A DNA stretch of 64,000 nucleotides from JAWXBG01 sp044375415 (GTDB lineage: Bacteria; Bacteroidota; Bacteroidia; Flavobacteriales_D; Sanyastnellaceae). The stretch is taken from the NCBI GenBank assembly GCA_044375415.1, contig JBILMS010000002.1:1-64000 (forward strand), in the 5' to 3' direction. The notes under the pieces were generated by a model. That model worked only from the letters and a program-made list of their open reading frames with translations, was not told where the DNA came from and did not search any database. This document shows, in pieces, positions 1-8,700 of this stretch; position 1 is the stretch's first letter; each line of letters opens with the position of its first letter. The translations under genes were made by a program, and so were the position numbers.

Positions 1-322
1 CTTTCCTCGAAGGCAGTTCGCGCGTATCTACTTTTACAATTTTATTGACTAGAGACTGACCACCATAGCGGATCTCATATACAAATCCAATCGGAAGATT
101 AAACTCGTATACACCAGATTTGTCGGTGTAAAAAGCCACATACATTTCGCTGTTTTGATATACAACTACCTGCACTGCTTTTGCTCCACCTTCGATTTCT
201 TCTGACCATGGATTCACTTCATAAACCCTTCCGTGCAAGAAAAGATGACGATCGTCTACTGCTTTGCCAAATGCACTTGAAAAGGTGGAAGAAATGACCA
301 GAAGAGCGAAGATAGTTTTCAT
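1..322 (-). CDS. Secreted Cna-B/carboxypeptidase-regulatory-like protein, C-terminus outside window
   Basis: An open frame begins with ATG at 322 on the minus strand and runs off the window edge at about 107 residues. It starts with a typical signal peptide (MKTIFALLVISSTFSSAFG) and continues into a beta-rich region with the motif FYTDKSGVYEFNLPIGFVYE. This is the pattern of carboxypeptidase-regulatory-like or Cna-B-like beta-sandwich domains found in many Bacteroidota envelope proteins. It lies 4 bp downstream of the 327-842 gene on the same strand. The two proteins align through this motif (YTDEKGRYKFSLPFFNSYQ in the neighbour), so they are tandem paralogues. The exact function is unknown and the C-terminal half is not visible. 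Confidence 0.75.
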   Translation of the reverse strand, partial: MKTIFALLVISSTFSSAFGKAVDDRHLFLHGRVYEVNPWSEEIEGGAKAVQVVVYQNSEMYVAFYTDKSGVYEFNLPIGFVYEIRYGGQSLVNKIVKVDTRELPSRK

Positions 323-326
323 TTTG

Positions 327-842
327 TTACTTTTTTGATTCGAACGCCAGCGCTGACTGGCGAATTCTTTCTTGTATTCGTTCAATGTGCTCTGAATTCC
401 AGACCACCGTGTTTTCTTGTTTGTTGAAGCTCGCAATGGCCACGGGTTCATTCTTCAAAAAGTCTACCTTCAAGCCTTCCTTTTCTTCGAACAGAGCCAT
501 ATCAATTTCGAGTTTAAAACCTCTTTCCATGGTGGATTGGGCAAAATCCGTGGCATCTACCAATACCGTTTTTTGAACAAAGGGTTCTCTTCCATACTTA
601 ATTTGGTAGCTATTGAAAAACGGCAAGGAGAACTTGTATCGTCCTTTTTCATCGGTATACAATACCGATGTTAGCGAGTCGTAGGTCCATATCTCAATAG
701 GCATGTCGCGCAGAATATGCTCTGACGAATCGGATAAATTGATTTTTGTTAGACGACCTCTCATAGTTATTTCACTCCAATGTTGCGCTTGCGCTACAAT
801 GGTTAAAACTATTGCGGTAAATAGGGCTAAAAATGATTTCAT
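327..842 (-). CDS. Small secreted protein with Cna-B-like domain, paralogue of the gene at 1-322
   Basis: 171 aa with an N-terminal signal peptide ending in VAQAQ, so it is probably exported to the periplasm or surface. Residues ~60-100 hold the segment LYTDEKGRYKFSLPFFNSYQ, which matches the pattern of carboxypeptidase-regulatory-like beta-sandwich domains. The last third is charged and predicted helical (HIERIQERIRQSALAFESKK), with no T9SS sorting domain. It lies directly upstream of its paralogue (322 to 1) with a 4-bp gap, which indicates co-transcription and probable origin by tandem duplication. No enzymatic motif is visible and the function is unknown. Confidence 0.75.
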   Translation of the reverse strand: MKSFLALFTAIVLTIVAQAQHWSEITMRGRLTKINLSDSSEHILRDMPIEIWTYDSLTSVLYTDEKGRYKFSLPFFNSYQIKYGREPFVQKTVLVDATDFAQSTMERGFKLEIDMALFEEKEGLKVDFLKNEPVAIASFNKQENTVVWNSEHIERIQERIRQSALAFESKK

Positions 843-915
843 AAATTACTTTTTGACAATTGCTTCTTTATACTGCCAATTGTTAAAAAAGTTGCCGTTT
901 GTATAGGCATTTCCG

Positions 916-1707
916 CTACCTGCGCTTCCTTTTTTCCGGAGGATCGTAAAAGAAGTAGCGAAAATCGAACGTGAGATAATTACCGCTCAGAGGATGCTCA
1001 AGTCGCCAAAAATTGGCCTTCTCACTCACTTCGACTTCGGTTATTCCAATATTGCTGAATGGCCTGTGATATGAGATGCCCAGATAGAAATATCCTTTTT
1101 CTTTGGTTCTCCACTCAAATCCATAATTGGCCAAAAGAGAAAATTGCATTCGACCATTTCGCCATGTTTTTTGGTATAGGTCAAAAACGATAGAATCCTT
1201 GCGCGCTTCGCTAAAACTCTCGACATTGGTGGGATACAGGTCCAGAGATATACCGCCGGAGGCATTCATCCAAAGTTGTTTTCCCAATTGCACGAAAATC
1301 TGTCCTTGAAGAGGTATCTCGTAACCTACAAATCGAAAATTCATGATCTGTGGACCCGGAAATGTGGCTTGGTCGATAGTCAGTCGATAGTTTCGCTGCA
1401 CCAAATTAATTCCGGTTTCAAAACTCATCATGTTGGACAGCCCATAGCGAATGACCATCCCGAAATTATGTCCAAACCTAGGTTCGAAATTGACATCAAA
1501 GCCCTCTCCTTCCACTAATTCCCGGGTAATTCCAAAATAATCACTCGGAATCATAGGTTTAAACTGAATCCCGAATTTGGCAACTCCGGGCTGCGAAAAC
1601 GCAGTGAAAGGCACATATAACGGAATCAATAACGCCAAACGAAATACGAACAACAAACGTCTCGTCTCTAAAAATGATATTTCCACCTGATTTTTCAGTC
1701 GTGCCAT
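916..1707 (-). CDS. Outer-membrane beta-barrel protein (porin family type)
   Basis: 263 aa. A basic N-terminus and hydrophobic segment (LLFVFRLALLIPLYVPFTAFSQ) form a signal peptide, although it begins unusually far in (~residue 18). The mature part has alternating aromatic and hydrophobic strands (GMVIRYGLSNMMSFETGINL, MQFSLLANYGFEW, YFYLGISYHRPFSNIG) and ends in LTFDFRYFFY followed by a basic tail, as expected for a small outer-membrane beta-barrel of the OmpW/PorT-like group. Its start overlaps the end of the nitroreductase gene by 13 bp, so the two are probably translated from one transcript. The ligand is unknown. An internal start nearer the signal peptide is possible. Confidence 0.75.
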   Translation of the reverse strand: MARLKNQVEISFLETRRLLFVFRLALLIPLYVPFTAFSQPGVAKFGIQFKPMIPSDYFGITRELVEGEGFDVNFEPRFGHNFGMVIRYGLSNMMSFETGINLVQRNYRLTIDQATFPGPQIMNFRFVGYEIPLQGQIFVQLGKQLWMNASGGISLDLYPTNVESFSEARKDSIVFDLYQKTWRNGRMQFSLLANYGFEWRTKEKGYFYLGISYHRPFSNIGITEVEVSEKANFWRLEHPLSGNYLTFDFRYFFYDPPEKRKRR

Positions 1708-2279
1708 TCCGTCACATATTCCAAAGGCCTACGGTGAGAGCTAGGCCATTCGCCATTCAAATAACCGACATAAATCAACCCTAGACAAGAATCTCGCTCG
1801 GAAAGAGAGAGATATTCTTTCATTTCTGAGGTGTAAATTAAAGAGGGTGTTGCCCAAAATGTTCCCAATCCATAAGCCGTGGCTGTAAGTGCCATATTCT
1901 GCACCCCACAGGCAACAGCTTCAATTTCTTCCCACTCTTTTATCTTCCCTGTAGGATCTCTTTTGAGACATACAATAATTACAACTGAAGCAGTGCTCAA
2001 ACGAGCCTTCATTTTATCAAATTTAGCTTGATTAAACGATTCGGCAGGGGTCTTGAGTTTGTACAAACCGGGCATGAATTCGGCTAATTGTAAGAGAGAT
2101 TCGCCGGTGTAAACTTTATAAAGCCAAGGTTGAGTCATGCCATGGGTCGGCGCCCACGTAGCATTTGTGAGCATTAATTCTATTTGCTCTTTATGCACTT
2201 TCCGGTCGCTAAAAGACTCAGGTTTGATTGACCTCCGGTTTCGAATTATCTGTGTTACTTCGCTTAAATTGTATTTCAT
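1695..2279 (-). CDS. Nitroreductase family FMN oxidoreductase
   Basis: 194 aa, the usual length for compact nitroreductase-fold proteins. The N-terminal RNRRSIKPESF motif (residues ~13-23) is the FMN phosphate-binding arginine cluster. NATWAPTHGMTQPWLYKV (~38-55) is the second flavin-contact segment. GVQNMALTATAYGLGTFWAT (~125-144) is the core helix and strand, and the C-terminal LIYVGYLNGEW is also characteristic. The protein is cytosolic and probably reduces nitro or quinone-like compounds with NAD(P)H; the true substrate cannot be inferred. A TAGATTTG promoter box lies 22 bp upstream. The gene is followed by, and overlaps by 13 bp, the beta-barrel gene. Confidence 0.88.
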   Translation of the reverse strand: MKYNLSEVTQIIRNRRSIKPESFSDRKVHKEQIELMLTNATWAPTHGMTQPWLYKVYTGESLLQLAEFMPGLYKLKTPAESFNQAKFDKMKARLSTASVVIIVCLKRDPTGKIKEWEEIEAVACGVQNMALTATAYGLGTFWATPSLIYTSEMKEYLSLSERDSCLGLIYVGYLNGEWPSSHRRPLEYVTEWHD

Positions 2280-2300
2280 CTTTCACCCTGAATTGTTCTA

Positions 2301-2334
2301 CAAATCTACTTGCTCCACGACTATTTCTCCTCAA
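2301..2334 (-). promoter_or_regulatory. Bacteroidota-type promoter of the nitroreductase gene
   Basis: On the minus strand the sequence TAGATTTG (2308 to 2301) matches the Bacteroidota -7 consensus TAnnTTTG exactly. A TTG (2334 to 2332) lies 23 bp further upstream as a possible -33 element. The start codon is 22 bp downstream. The spacing is at the long end of what has been reported. Confidence 0.5.
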
Positions 2335-2376
2335 CACTTTAGGGAACCTCTACCTTTAACGCCTAAAATTTTCTGC

Positions 2377-3132
2377 ATGGATTACATCATAACAGGAGCC
2401 GGAAGCGGCATGGGTAGGGCTACAGCCATAGTATTGAGTAAACTAAACAATGCTCGTATTATTTTGGTGGGTAGAACCCAAGAAAGTTTAAACGCCACGA
2501 AAGAACTATGTGAAAACCCATCCAATCACATGGTTTGTGCCTTCGACGTACGTTTACCCGATCAATGGAAAAAATATCTTTCAACTATTCCAAATCTCAA
2601 TCTACACGGCCTTTTCGCCAATGCCGGAATCGGTGGAGGAAATACGTATGGCAATGAAGATCGATGGGAAGAAATCATTTCCATCAATCTTACCGGCACT
2701 TATGTAACCGTACATGAATGCCTTCCCTATCTCACTCGATGTACAGAAGTGTGGAGAAATATCGTAATCACTTCCTCGTGCCTGGCTCGTTTTGGAGTGC
2801 CGGGCTACACTGCTTATTGCACATCAAAAACCGGATTGCTTGGTCTAACAAGATCACTCGCCCTGAGCCTTGCCGACGATCGCATTTTGGTGAATGCACT
2901 TTGCCCGGGTTGGGTAGAAACTGAGATGGCAAAAGCAGGTATTCAGCGTCTAGCCGATTTCACAGATACACCCTACGAAGTTGAGTTTAAAAATCAAATG
3001 GATCTTGTTCCGCTAAAGAAAATTTCGCAACCCGAAGAGATAGCCCGGTGGGTAGAATTTCTGTTCGTGGGTAAACAGAATTCAATGACAGGACAAGCGA
3101 TCGACGTGAATAACGGCTCGTTTATGATCTAA
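2377..3132 (+). CDS. Short-chain dehydrogenase/reductase (SDR) family oxidoreductase
   Basis: 251 aa from the ATG at 2377. The open frame extends further upstream, but the SDR fold begins exactly here and the extension runs across the divergent nitroreductase gene. The NAD(P)-binding motif TGAGSGMG (residues ~7-14), the NAG motif (FANAGIGGG, ~84), catalytic Ser in ITSSCLARFG (~137), the catalytic YxxxK (YTAYCTSKTG, ~150) and the PGWVETEM segment are all present, so this is a complete classical SDR. The substrate is unknown. It is divergently transcribed from the nitroreductase and followed by a hairpin-rich spacer. Confidence 0.92.
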   Translation: MDYIITGAGSGMGRATAIVLSKLNNARIILVGRTQESLNATKELCENPSNHMVCAFDVRLPDQWKKYLSTIPNLNLHGLFANAGIGGGNTYGNEDRWEEIISINLTGTYVTVHECLPYLTRCTEVWRNIVITSSCLARFGVPGYTAYCTSKTGLLGLTRSLALSLADDRILVNALCPGWVETEMAKAGIQRLADFTDTPYEVEFKNQMDLVPLKKISQPEEIARWVEFLFVGKQNSMTGQAIDVNNGSFMI

Positions 3133-3154
3133 TGTTATAACTATTTTGGCACAG

Positions 3155-3280
3155 CCCCTCGACTTCGCTCGGGGACCGCGTGTAGTTCGGAGAGTGGGAA
3201 AGAGTAAGAGGGCCGCGAAGCGGCCCTCTTACTCTTTCCCATATAACACACGCGAGCGGTCCCCGAGCGCAGCCGAGGGG
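3155..3280. repeat. Nested long inverted repeat between the SDR and M28 peptidase genes
   Basis: The inner arms 3196-3216 and 3220-3240 are perfect 21-bp complements with a 3-nt loop (GAA). They are enclosed by outer arms 3155-3179 and 3256-3280 that match at 23 of 25 positions. The whole could fold into a two-tier hairpin of about 126 nt. Neither tier is followed by a T-run, so it is not a textbook intrinsic terminator, although it could stop or protect the SDR transcript. Open frames crossing this palindrome have no protein-like composition and were not annotated. Confidence 0.85.
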
Positions 3281-3350
3281 CCTCCAAACAATTTCCGAAG
3301 AAAACATATGTCCCAACTTGTGTACATTCGTGTTTCAATCATTTTAGGTT

Positions 3351-4739
3351 ATGTTAAAACTGTTTATTGGCCTTTGCGCCGCATCATTGGCATTTCAGGG
3401 TGCTGCTCAAGACACCATTGCGCGCGATTCTGCATTTATCCGATCGATTTATGAAGAAGTGCTTACAAGAGGTGAGTGCTTCGAAAATCTCCGCATTTTA
3501 TGTAAAGACATTGGTAATCGCTTAGCCGGCTCTGAAAATGCTGATAAAGCGATTGTCTGGGGGAAGGAAACCCTCGAAAAATACCCGTTGAGCGAGGTAA
3601 GCCTAATGCCTGTAGAGGTGCCTCATTGGGTAAGAGGAAAACAAGAAGTGGGTTACTTTTCCTTCATGCGTGATTCTATTCAAACGGTTGCTATAACTGC
3701 TTTGGGCGGCAGTGTGGGAACTAATGGAGTTCTCACGGCAAACGTTGTTGAGGTAAAAAGTTTTGCCGAATTGAAAGAACTAGGTCCCGAAAAGGTAAAA
3801 GGGAAAATTGTTTTCTTCAATAAAGCGATGGATGCCATGCTTATCAATACCGGTGCGGCTTACGGAGGAGCTTATGAAATTCGTGGGAGTGGTCCCTCTG
3901 AAGCCGCTCGATATGGTGCCGTGGGTTGTATCATCCGCAGCCTCACGTTGGCCGAAGATAAATATGCCCATACCGGTGGTACCATGTACAACGACTCGCT
4001 TCCTAAAATACCGGCAGCAGCATTGAGTTCTGTGGATGCCAGAGCTCTAAGTCAAGCGTTAAAAAAACATCCGAATCTGACATTTTCTTTCGATATGAAT
4101 TGCGAGGCATTTCCTCGAAAAATGCAGGCAAATGTTATCGGCGAAATCAAAGGATCGGTTTATCCGGATCAATACATTATTGTGGGGGGTCACCTCGATT
4201 CATGGGATATAGGAGAAGGAGCACACGACGATGGAACAGGAATTGTGCAATCGATTGAAGTGCTGAGAGCCCTATGTGCTGTGGGTTACAAGCCACGATA
4301 CAGCATCAGAGCCGTACTATTTATCAATGAAGAATTTGGAAATGACGGTGGAGAAACCTATGCTAAATATGCGAAAGACAACGGCATAGTGCATATTGCA
4401 GCTATTGAAAGTGATGGGGGTGGTTTTACTCCTCGTGGTTTTGGAATGGAAGGAACGAATGGCCAATTTGCGTTACTTGAATCTTGGGCTCCCTTTTTTG
4501 ATGACTACAATTTGCATCAATGGAGACGAGGACATAGCGGAGTAGACATTCGGCCGCTCAAAGATGATCGGGTAGCTTTATTCGGATTAATTGTAGACAA
4601 TCAGCGCTACTTCGATTATCACCATAGCAACAACGACATTTTTGAAAATGTAAATAAGCGTGAACTTGAAATGGGGGCTGCAAGCATGGCAGCACTCGTT
4701 TACCTCCTAGATCAATCCGGAATCCCGGTAGAGCCCTGA
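3351..4739 (+). CDS. Secreted M28 family zinc metallopeptidase (carboxypeptidase Q-like)
   Basis: 462 aa with a signal peptide (LFIGLCAASLAFQGAAQ). It has the arrangement of M28 aminopeptidase/carboxypeptidase Q proteins, with a PA-like insert around residues 120-240 and a metal-binding catalytic domain after residue ~265. Zinc ligands and catalytic residues are visible: GGHLDSWD (His ~280), AHDDGTG (Asp ~291), NEEFGNDGG (Glu pair ~326), ESDGGG (Asp ~353) and YHHSNND (His 424/425). It should hydrolyse peptides in the periplasm or outside the cell. No T9SS tail is present, which favours the periplasm. Start ATG 3351 gives the signal peptide directly. Confidence 0.92.
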   Translation: MLKLFIGLCAASLAFQGAAQDTIARDSAFIRSIYEEVLTRGECFENLRILCKDIGNRLAGSENADKAIVWGKETLEKYPLSEVSLMPVEVPHWVRGKQEVGYFSFMRDSIQTVAITALGGSVGTNGVLTANVVEVKSFAELKELGPEKVKGKIVFFNKAMDAMLINTGAAYGGAYEIRGSGPSEAARYGAVGCIIRSLTLAEDKYAHTGGTMYNDSLPKIPAAALSSVDARALSQALKKHPNLTFSFDMNCEAFPRKMQANVIGEIKGSVYPDQYIIVGGHLDSWDIGEGAHDDGTGIVQSIEVLRALCAVGYKPRYSIRAVLFINEEFGNDGGETYAKYAKDNGIVHIAAIESDGGGFTPRGFGMEGTNGQFALLESWAPFFDDYNLHQWRRGHSGVDIRPLKDDRVALFGLIVDNQRYFDYHHSNNDIFENVNKRELEMGAASMAALVYLLDQSGIPVEP

Positions 4740-4751
4740 GAGGCCACGGGC

Positions 4752-5609
4752 CTATTTCCCGTTAGCATCTGCGCTACCATAAGTATACACATCTCTTTTG
4801 GTGAAGAGTTTGTCTCTTCGCGTAGCTGACGATTCAAATTCGTGGTAAATCAAGCCAAAAGTTGGGGAGAAAAAAAAGCGGTGGATATCAGACTTACCTC
4901 CCTTGGTTTTAACTTCTATAATGTCGGCATAGATTGCACTGGCAAGGGGGGCTTTAAGCGATTCAACGATAGCTGAATCGGGATACGAAATAGCCTCGTT
5001 CCATACTTTGCTTAAAACTTCATTTTTCCGAATCGTGCTATCGAGGTCCATTTCCTGAAAACACACTTTTCTCTTTTCCGGACTCCAAAAATTCTTTTTC
5101 AAATAAGCGGCCATTTCCTCATTAGTGCTGAATCTACCGGCGCCTCGGATAAAGTTCGACAAGGAAGATAGATAACATACCAAAAATGGAGTTTGTACTA
5201 GAGCAGGATCTACGTATATGGATGCTATAATATTTAGGGAGCCTTTTCCGAGATAAAAGCCCTCATCGGTCATTGCTTGAGGCAGAACATTGGTGCTTTT
5301 TCCCTGAACTAGCACCAATTCGTAATTGTAGACATTTTTTTCTACCGCTTCGGCAATAGGCACTACAAACAGTTGTGACGGATCTGTAAGTGCTCCGGCT
5401 ACATCATTAGCCTCTGCCCAGGTAATGCCCTTTTTATTAAACCAAACCTGCTCCAATTGCGCAAGAGTCACCGGACGAGTGTCCTCATTCATTATTACTG
5501 ATGTTTGCAAAGAGGTGATTTTCTCTGCTTTAATACTAAGGTCAACCTTCTGCGCCAAAACTGATTGGGCAAATAATAAAGTGACTACTAACAGGTGAAT
5601 ATTTTTCAT
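4752..5609 (-). CDS. Secreted protein of unknown function
   Basis: 285 aa with a clear signal peptide (MKNIHLLVVTLLFAQSVLAQ). No domain was recognised. The body is mixed alpha/beta and includes a Cys at ~residue 145 (LVCYLSSLSNF) and another at ~184 (KVCFQEMD). The C-terminal part (DIHRFFFSPTFGLIYHEFESSATRRDKLF) reads like a beta-strand-rich region. There is no T9SS tail or lipobox, so a soluble periplasmic location is the best guess. It converges with the M28 peptidase gene across a 12-bp gap. A hairpin terminator of the upstream giant gene separates it from that gene. Confidence 0.7.
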   Translation of the reverse strand: MKNIHLLVVTLLFAQSVLAQKVDLSIKAEKITSLQTSVIMNEDTRPVTLAQLEQVWFNKKGITWAEANDVAGALTDPSQLFVVPIAEAVEKNVYNYELVLVQGKSTNVLPQAMTDEGFYLGKGSLNIIASIYVDPALVQTPFLVCYLSSLSNFIRGAGRFSTNEEMAAYLKKNFWSPEKRKVCFQEMDLDSTIRKNEVLSKVWNEAISYPDSAIVESLKAPLASAIYADIIEVKTKGGKSDIHRFFFSPTFGLIYHEFESSATRRDKLFTKRDVYTYGSADANGK

Positions 5610-5703
5610 ACGTAAATTTTTGAATCAATGGTTCTTTCCATAAGAGAAAGACTCTTTACAAATATGATGCAAAAGGTGATTCAATGAGGTGTCTATTAAA
5701 AAG

Positions 5704-5731
5704 AAAAGGTCTCCGCAAGCGGAGACCTTTT
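5704..5731 (-). terminator. Intrinsic terminator of the 1480-aa surface protein gene
   Basis: A perfect 13-bp stem (5704-5716 with 5719-5731, loop AA) lies 21 bp beyond the stop codon at 5752 on the minus strand. On that strand it is followed by a T-rich run (TTTTCTTTTT). Confidence 0.88.
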
Positions 5732-5751
5732 CCAAAACTATTTGATTGCGA

Positions 5752-8700
5752 TTAGCGAGTAACCACGAATCTTTCAGTACGGCTTTCACCGTCCATAGTG
5801 AACTTCATGAAGTACACTCCACCGGCAAGTTGCTGGTCGAATGTAATTACACCGTTCAAAGAACCGTCATTTACAGTGTACTGAGCTGCGAATACCATGC
5901 GACCAGTCTGATCCATTACATCAACATTAACAACATCAGAGGTAACACCTGTGAGGTTGATGTTGATCATAGAACCAGTGTTTGGATTTGGGTACAAGCC
6001 GGCTTCCATACCTGAAACGTCAACTTTTTCAGTTTCCATTTCATTTACAGGACCGTTTTGAGCAGTCATTCCAACAACACCTACGATTGACAAGCAAGAG
6101 GTAGAACCCCATGTGCCAGGACCGGAAGCGAAGATTGGACGAACACGTACGTCGTAAACACCACCCGGAGTAAGACCAGGAATAGTCAACAACTGGATGA
6201 AACGATTTGCAGTTCCACGCAATTTGTAGATTGGCAATTCAGCAACGTCAGTGCGGGTGAATTCCCACTCATAGTCAATAGCGCTACATACGAAAGGCTG
6301 TCCTGCAATGGTCTGACCAAGAAGGTGTGGACCGAAGTTAGCACAGTTGTCAGACGGACGTAGAACCATTGTTGGAGCAGGGTTCACAGTCATAGAACAT
6401 ACGTTGTCAGACTGTACGTAAACTTTCTCAGTACCTGTACCATTGGAAAGGTTGTAGAAAGCAATACAGTTTACATCGTAAGTATCACCCCAAAGAAGAC
6501 CTGCATCGCTCAACTTAACGAAAGTGCTTGGCTGAAGAGCTGCTGCTTTTTCGTAGGAGTAAGTGATCAAAGTAGTCTGTGAAGTGAATTCGAATGCATA
6601 ACCTGCAGCGCCGATCCAGTCAGCTTTGAAGATAGCACACAAATCGTATGGACCCGGACCGTAGTCACACTCAGAATCCTGAATCCACTGAGCGCAGATT
6701 GAGAAAGCACCGGTAGAACCGGATACAGCGATGTAGTAAGTAGCACCTGTAGTAAGACCACCGTAGTTCAGAATTTCGTCTCCGTTACCGGCAACGATGT
6801 TTTCAGCATCTACTGGGTTTAAAGCTGCATCCAAAAGATCGATTTTCAGATCCTGTGGGTTTACATCCACTACCTGTACGCGAAGACCTGGAGTTACAGC
6901 TGTAACAGCATACCATAAGTCAGCACCAGAAGCTGGAGACTCAGGAGAGTCAGAAGCACCGGTTAAATCGTCCATCATTGGGTTACAAGTACCAAGAGGA
7001 GTTACTACAAGAGCAGTAGCGCCTGATGGTATATCATTACCAATACATGGAGGGTAGCTACATGAACCATCATCACAACCTGCGGACATGTCGTAATTAC
7101 ATGCGGTTGGATCTGTACAACCGGAAGCAATACATGAACCATCATCACAACCTGCGGTCATGTCGTAGTTACATGCAGTTGGATCTGTACAACCGGAAGC
7201 AATACACGAACCATCATCACAACCTGCGGTCATGTCGTAGTTACATGCAGTTGGATCAGTACAACCTGGGAATACGCAAGAACCATCGTCGCAACCAGCG
7301 AAAGCATCGTAGTTACACGCTGAAGGATCTGTACAACCAGGGAATACGCAAGAACCGTCGTCGAATACAGCAGTACCTGAGTAGTTACAAGCAGTTACGC
7401 TAGTGCAACCGAAGCAACCTGCGTTACCAACACCGAATGACGCTGTTGATGGAGAACCACCGGAGATAGAACCTCCGTCAACGCCATTCAAAGTCCAGCT
7501 GATTTCAGTATCAAAGAAAGACCCTCCTACAGAGATAGTGTAGCAACCATCGGCCAAGCAATTAACAACTGAACCGAAAGAACCGCTAGCCAACGTACCG
7601 CTCGTAATAAAGTTACCGAGGGCGTCATTGATTACAAAAGTACCTGAGTCCCATCCGTCACCGAATGAATCGAACATGTCAATTGTAACACAGTTGTTGT
7701 AGCAACATGAACCATCGTTCAAAGTAGCTGTAGCATCGTAGTTGCACGCGGCCACGTCTGTACAACCTGCACATGAAAGGAATTCACATGATCCATTGTC
7801 GCAACCAGCAGCCGGGTCGTAGTTACAAGCACCAGCATTGGTACAACCTAAAGTAACTCCGATAGGTGTTGGTGTAGATCCACCTGAACCCGTTGGAGCG
7901 CCTGAATATGTTGGAACACCGTTTACACTGATTGTGAAAGTTGCTCCATTCCAACCATCTCCGAATGAATCGAATGCGTTGAAAGTGTAACAACCACCAA
8001 CTAGACAAAGGTTTGTGCTAGAAGTAGCACCACCTGCGGCAACAATGTTACCTAAACCATCTGTAAGGTTCCAAGAAATTTCACTTGGAAAAGTACCGGT
8101 TGTAACGGTAATATTCACACAGTTGGTGAAGCAGCAAGAACCATCATCCGTGTTTGCACCCGGATTGAAGTTACATGCAGCCGGATCTGTACAACCTGGG
8201 ATAGGAAGAATACAAGCAGCTTCGTCGATGATCAAATCAAGACCAAATACACCGAAATCACCGGCATAACCGTCGATCAAAAGAGTGTAAGTTGTGTTTG
8301 GAGCGAGAACGCCACAAGCGAAGATCAACTCAGACATGAACCCTGGAGGGTTTCCGTCGTCGTTAGCACCTACTAAAGTTCCACCGCATCCACCGCTGTA
8401 TACAGCGATTTGAGTATCAACTGTACCACTTCCGTTGTCGAAAGTAGTGATTGTTACTTGAGCGTTTGCAGCAGGAGTAGTGAATGTGTACCAAACCGAA
8501 GTTTCTTCGTCACCTTCACCAGCGCACCATCCATTAGTAACGTTGCAACCTGTAGTAGGCACTACAACACCTTCGTTGAAGCAAGCGCCTGTGTTATCTA
8601 CAGAAATGGTTGTAGAAGCCGAACCCAGAGCAATTGCGTTTGCACAAAGGTCATTTGCTACCGGAGCAATACAAGTACCGTTGTCGATTGTAGCAGCCGG

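Noticed and set aside
2137..2376. N-terminal extension of the SDR protein
   Set aside because: It runs antisense to the nitroreductase gene, and the SDR fold begins at ATG 2377.
3122..3454. Short frames crossing the nested palindrome at 3.2 kb, on both strands
   Set aside because: They translate the palindrome only (repeated SKRAA..PSYSF on both sides), lack a start context, and overlap the M28 gene start.
7026..7403. Frames on the plus strand inside the giant surface gene
   Set aside because: They are repetitive (YMNHHHNLR units) mirrors of the coding modules on the minus strand.
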